Assembly (NCBI RefSeq): GCF_001295795.1
Contig: NZ_LJHY01000018.1
Location: 1 to 64,000, forward strand
Direction: 5' to 3'
DNA: 64,000 bases
Source of the DNA: Novosphingobium sp. AAP83
GTDB taxonomy: Bacteria; Pseudomonadota; Alphaproteobacteria; Sphingomonadales; Sphingomonadaceae
This document shows positions 61,567-64,000 of this stretch, in pieces (within the stretch, counting starts at the first letter, position 1; every line of letters starts with the position of its first letter). Both the position numbers and the translations under genes were made by a program. The notes beneath the pieces were generated by a model that saw only the letters and a program-made list of their open reading frames with translations, ran no database searches and had not been told where the DNA came from.

Positions 61567-63189
61567 TTACCACCGCAGGCCCAAGGCATAGCGCTCGCTA
61601 TACCGGCTCAATTGGGGGTGATGGAACGGATCGCCATCACCTGTGAAATCGTCGGTCCCCCAGCGTTCTTGCATGGCCGCCAGTTCCCGGCCAAGCCGCG
61701 CTGCCCCCACCGGATCACGGTCAAACCCGCGCGACACCGATTCATGATGCACCAGCGTCGCGCGCGGCTCATAGAATGATTGCCAGCCGCGCGCGTTCAA
61801 ACGCATGCACAGATCCACATCGTTGAACGCCACTTCAAACGCGGCCTCGTCCAGACCGCCCACCGCCTCAAAGCTTTCCCGCCGCACCACAAGGCACGCG
61901 GCGGTGACGGCAGAGACAAATTGCGGCAGGGCATGACGGCGGAAATAGCCGGGCTCATCGGGTTTCAGCAGGCGGTGGGCATGCGCTGCGCCCCCGCAGA
62001 TCCCCATGACCACACCCGCATGCTGAATGCGCCCGTCGGGATAAAGCAGCCGCGCGCCCACAGCTCCCACCTCGGGCCGCAGCGCCTGTCGCACCATGAT
62101 CGCCAGCCAGTCGGACCCGAGCATCTCGATATCGTTGTTCAGCAAGCACAACATCTCGCCTGTGGCCAGCCGCGCGGCCTGATTGTTGAGCCGCGAAAAG
62201 TTGAATGGGCCATCATCGCGCAACACGCGGTGGCGGTCAGGATCAAGCTTTGCCAGATAGGCAAGCGTGGCAGGATCATCGCTTCCATTGTCGACAACAA
62301 TGACCTCGACATCGGGATAGGCTGTCCGCGCCAGACCTTCGATGCAAGTGCGCAACAGATCGACGCGATTGCGGGTTGGCACAATAACAGTCACCTTGGG
62401 CAAGATCGGATCGCAAGGTTCGGCGGCCAGGGGAACCTTCGGCTCTGGCCGCTTCTTGCGATGGTGCAGGACATGCGGCAGGCGCACCGGCTCGCAACGT
62501 CCGGCCACCGCTGCAACCAGTTCTGCCGCCCAATCCGGCCCTGAACGCCTTGGCAAATCCGCCGCACTTGCGCGGACAATGCAAGCCCCTGTCAGAAAAT
62601 CGAAGTGACGGAACAATTCAGTGTTCCAGGCCGGTTTGAAATGCGGGGAATGCCGGTGCCCGCGCCGATCCAGCAAATCATCGTCGGCATATATCACAGA
62701 CATTCCCGTATTCGCTGCGACCGCGCGATAGGCCGCAACCGCACCTTCCGCCAGAACATCGCCTGCAAACAACGGCATAAGCCAGGAATTCTCGGCCCAG
62801 TCCACACGTGCTATCGCTTCAGCCAAACCGCCGGGCTCCACCAGCGCCGCCGGAATGCCTTGTTCCGCCGCACTGGCCAGCGTGGCATCCTGCCCCGGAC
62901 CTACCACAACCAGCGCAACGATAGCTGGCTCATTGGCCAAGCTTCGGAGCGGTGCTGGCTCGGCCAGCATCCACAATTGGTAAATAGAGGACGATGCTGC
63001 CAGCAACGGCGCGAATTGCGCGCGCGATCGCACCTTCTTGCCAAGGATTCGCCACCACAATGCCTTGAACCAGGCGCGCGGAAACAACCACGCTGCGCTG
63101 ATATGTGCCCGCATCAATAGCTCGGTCTTGCTATACCGATGCCGCGCGGTGCGGCTGCTCAAAATGTCAGATCGCATGAGTGTGGCCAT
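61567..63189 (-). CDS. GT2-family glycosyltransferase with an N-terminal extension
   Basis: A 540-residue protein. The C-terminal GT2 domain (about 265-500) has the start VTVIVPTRNRVDLLRTCIEGL, the DxD-type LLNNDIEML, and the acceptor-side AFNDVDLCMRLNARGWQS. The N-terminal 250 residues contain a second degenerate GT2-like fold (AVAANTGMSVIYADDDLLD). This architecture is common in O-antigen and capsule clusters. The start is uncertain: ATGs at 63189 and 63177 and a TTG at 63213 are in frame. Divergent from the KpsD/Wza-like gene. Confidence 0.85.
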   Translation of the reverse strand: MATLMRSDILSSRTARHRYSKTELLMRAHISAAWLFPRAWFKALWWRILGKKVRSRAQFAPLLAASSSIYQLWMLAEPAPLRSLANEPAIVALVVVGPGQDATLASAAEQGIPAALVEPGGLAEAIARVDWAENSWLMPLFAGDVLAEGAVAAYRAVAANTGMSVIYADDDLLDRRGHRHSPHFKPAWNTELFRHFDFLTGACIVRASAADLPRRSGPDWAAELVAAVAGRCEPVRLPHVLHHRKKRPEPKVPLAAEPCDPILPKVTVIVPTRNRVDLLRTCIEGLARTAYPDVEVIVVDNGSDDPATLAYLAKLDPDRHRVLRDDGPFNFSRLNNQAARLATGEMLCLLNNDIEMLGSDWLAIMVRQALRPEVGAVGARLLYPDGRIQHAGVVMGICGGAAHAHRLLKPDEPGYFRRHALPQFVSAVTAACLVVRRESFEAVGGLDEAAFEVAFNDVDLCMRLNARGWQSFYEPRATLVHHESVSRGFDRDPVGAARLGRELAAMQERWGTDDFTGDGDPFHHPQLSRYSERYALGLRW

Positions 63190-63390
63190 TAGCGGCTTGT
63201 GTGATGGCAACAAGCATAACCTGCAATCACTCTATCCAAGTTATGCGGCATTTCTTGTGCTTTCCCTGCAATTGGCCGTATCTGGCAGTGCCGACGCATC
63301 CGATATTGCTGCAACGCTATTGCCGGATGCGGACAGATAATGCTACCGGCGCAGCCTTGCTAAGATGGTGCAAATTGAGTGAACTTCGCA

Positions 63391-64000
63391 ATGCAGATAA
63401 AACGCCTCGCACCTGTCATCTTGCTCGTCGGGCTGCAAGGCTGTGCCTCGCTGCCCACAAGTGGCCCAACCGGCAAGCAAATCGAAAAGGCATTGCGCGC
63501 TCCTGAACCAACGCTTCCGATTACGCTCGTCAAAGTCGCCGGCATCGCAGATGTACCGGTACCCGATGCAGGCGCGCCAACCGCTATCCTGCCAAGCCTG
63601 ACACCTCCACCAACCGACATGGTCGGCCCCGGCGATGTGCTGGAAATCAGCATCTATGAAGCAGGTGTTACGCTGTTTGCAGGCGGCAGCGGCGGCGGCG
63701 AAGGTCTTGCGCTACTAGGCGGAACGCCCGGCGTCCAGGTCCAGAAGCTGCCCCCAAGCCGGGTTGACGATAACGGCGATATCGTCATTCCCTATGCTGG
63801 CAAACTGCGTGTTATTGGCCGCACCGTGGGTGAGGTTGAAGCGCAAATTCAGCGGTCATTGCGCGGCTTGTCGCAAAACCCGAAGGTCCTTGTCACCCTT
63901 ACAGAATCTATCACCAACTCGGTAATTGTCAGCGGTGAGGTCAACCGTCCCGGCCGTCTCGTTTTGCAGACCAACCGCGAAACACTGTCGGATGTCGTGG
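63391..64000 (+). CDS. polysaccharide export outer-membrane protein, KpsD/Wza family (partial)
   Basis: The first 203 residues of a gene that runs off the window's right edge. A signal peptide with a lipobox (LLVGLQGCASLP, Cys18) is followed by a polysaccharide-export domain (about 75-165): MVGPGDVLEISIYEAGVTL and RVDDNGDIVIPYAGKLRVIGRTVGEVEAQIQ. An SLBB-type strand begins at VIVSGEVNRPGRLVLQ. It would form the outer-membrane exit for the polymer that KpsE, KpsM and KpsT move, although it is about 13 kb from those genes. Confidence 0.92.
   Translation, partial: MQIKRLAPVILLVGLQGCASLPTSGPTGKQIEKALRAPEPTLPITLVKVAGIADVPVPDAGAPTAILPSLTPPPTDMVGPGDVLEISIYEAGVTLFAGGSGGGEGLALLGGTPGVQVQKLPPSRVDDNGDIVIPYAGKLRVIGRTVGEVEAQIQRSLRGLSQNPKVLVTLTESITNSVIVSGEVNRPGRLVLQTNRETLSDVV

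Overview
The window reads as a chromosomal segment of an alphaproteobacterium of the sphingomonad group, most like Novosphingobium or a close relative. This is inferred from gene families and order: secE-nusG-rplK-rplA behind a tRNA-Trp gene, an aat / DUF2155 / NDUFA12-family block, a propionyl-CoA operon facing an ScfR-type regulator, a CHASE2 kinase with FecR and response-regulator partners, and many GC-rich Rossmann-type enzymes. There is no rRNA gene to confirm it.

Layout. 0.4-4 kb: a multi-span membrane protein of the MscS-related TM-helix type, a 72-residue protein, a two-gene operon (catalytically degenerate SRAP-like protein plus winged-helix regulator) and a small lipoprotein. 4-8.3 kb: a three-gene signalling operon on the minus strand (response regulator, LysM-FecR protein, CHASE2-PAS histidine kinase). 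8.3-8.9 kb: a gene-poor gap with a good plus-strand terminator hairpin. 8.9-12 kb: serS, an NlpD-like LysM/LytM protein and a TrkA-N potassium channel, tightly coupled. 12-25 kb: housekeeping and lipid genes (rimO, HD-GYP protein, M28 peptidase, cyclopropane-synthase-like methyltransferase, FAD amine oxidase, DUF1365, CorA, Baeyer-Villiger-type monooxygenase, MoCF-domain protein, cyclophilin, chorismate-lyase-like lipoprotein). 25-27.6 kb: the ribosomal and transcription operon with tRNA-Trp. 27.7-33 kb: aat, DUF2155, NDUFA12-like, DUF192, recX, a fatty acyl-AMP ligase and a cytochrome c.

33-42.6 kb is the propionate / methylmalonyl-CoA module: pccB, thiolase, epimerase, mutase, a DUF4160-DUF2442 pair, a 30-residue membrane microprotein and pccA, all on the minus strand. 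A divergent ScfR-family regulator faces them across an intergenic region that carries TTTGCAAA-type operators. An OprB-type porin gene, broken by one in-frame stop, follows.

43.9-64 kb is the most unusual region. Three very large predicted surface proteins (748, 862 and 970 residues) share the same six-repeat FG-GAP/VCBS C-terminal module but carry different N-terminal parts: beta-helix-like plus RTX, a seven-repeat predicted propeller plus a cadherin-like domain, and RTX plus other repeats. They surround an ABC-transporter-dependent polysaccharide export set (KpsE, KpsM and KpsT homologues, with a KpsD/Wza homologue running off the right edge) and four glycosyltransferases, two of them multidomain. 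The working interpretation is a surface polysaccharide locus that also makes co-evolved, calcium-binding repeat proteins, possibly as a cell-surface or matrix scaffold. No type I secretion system is inside the window.
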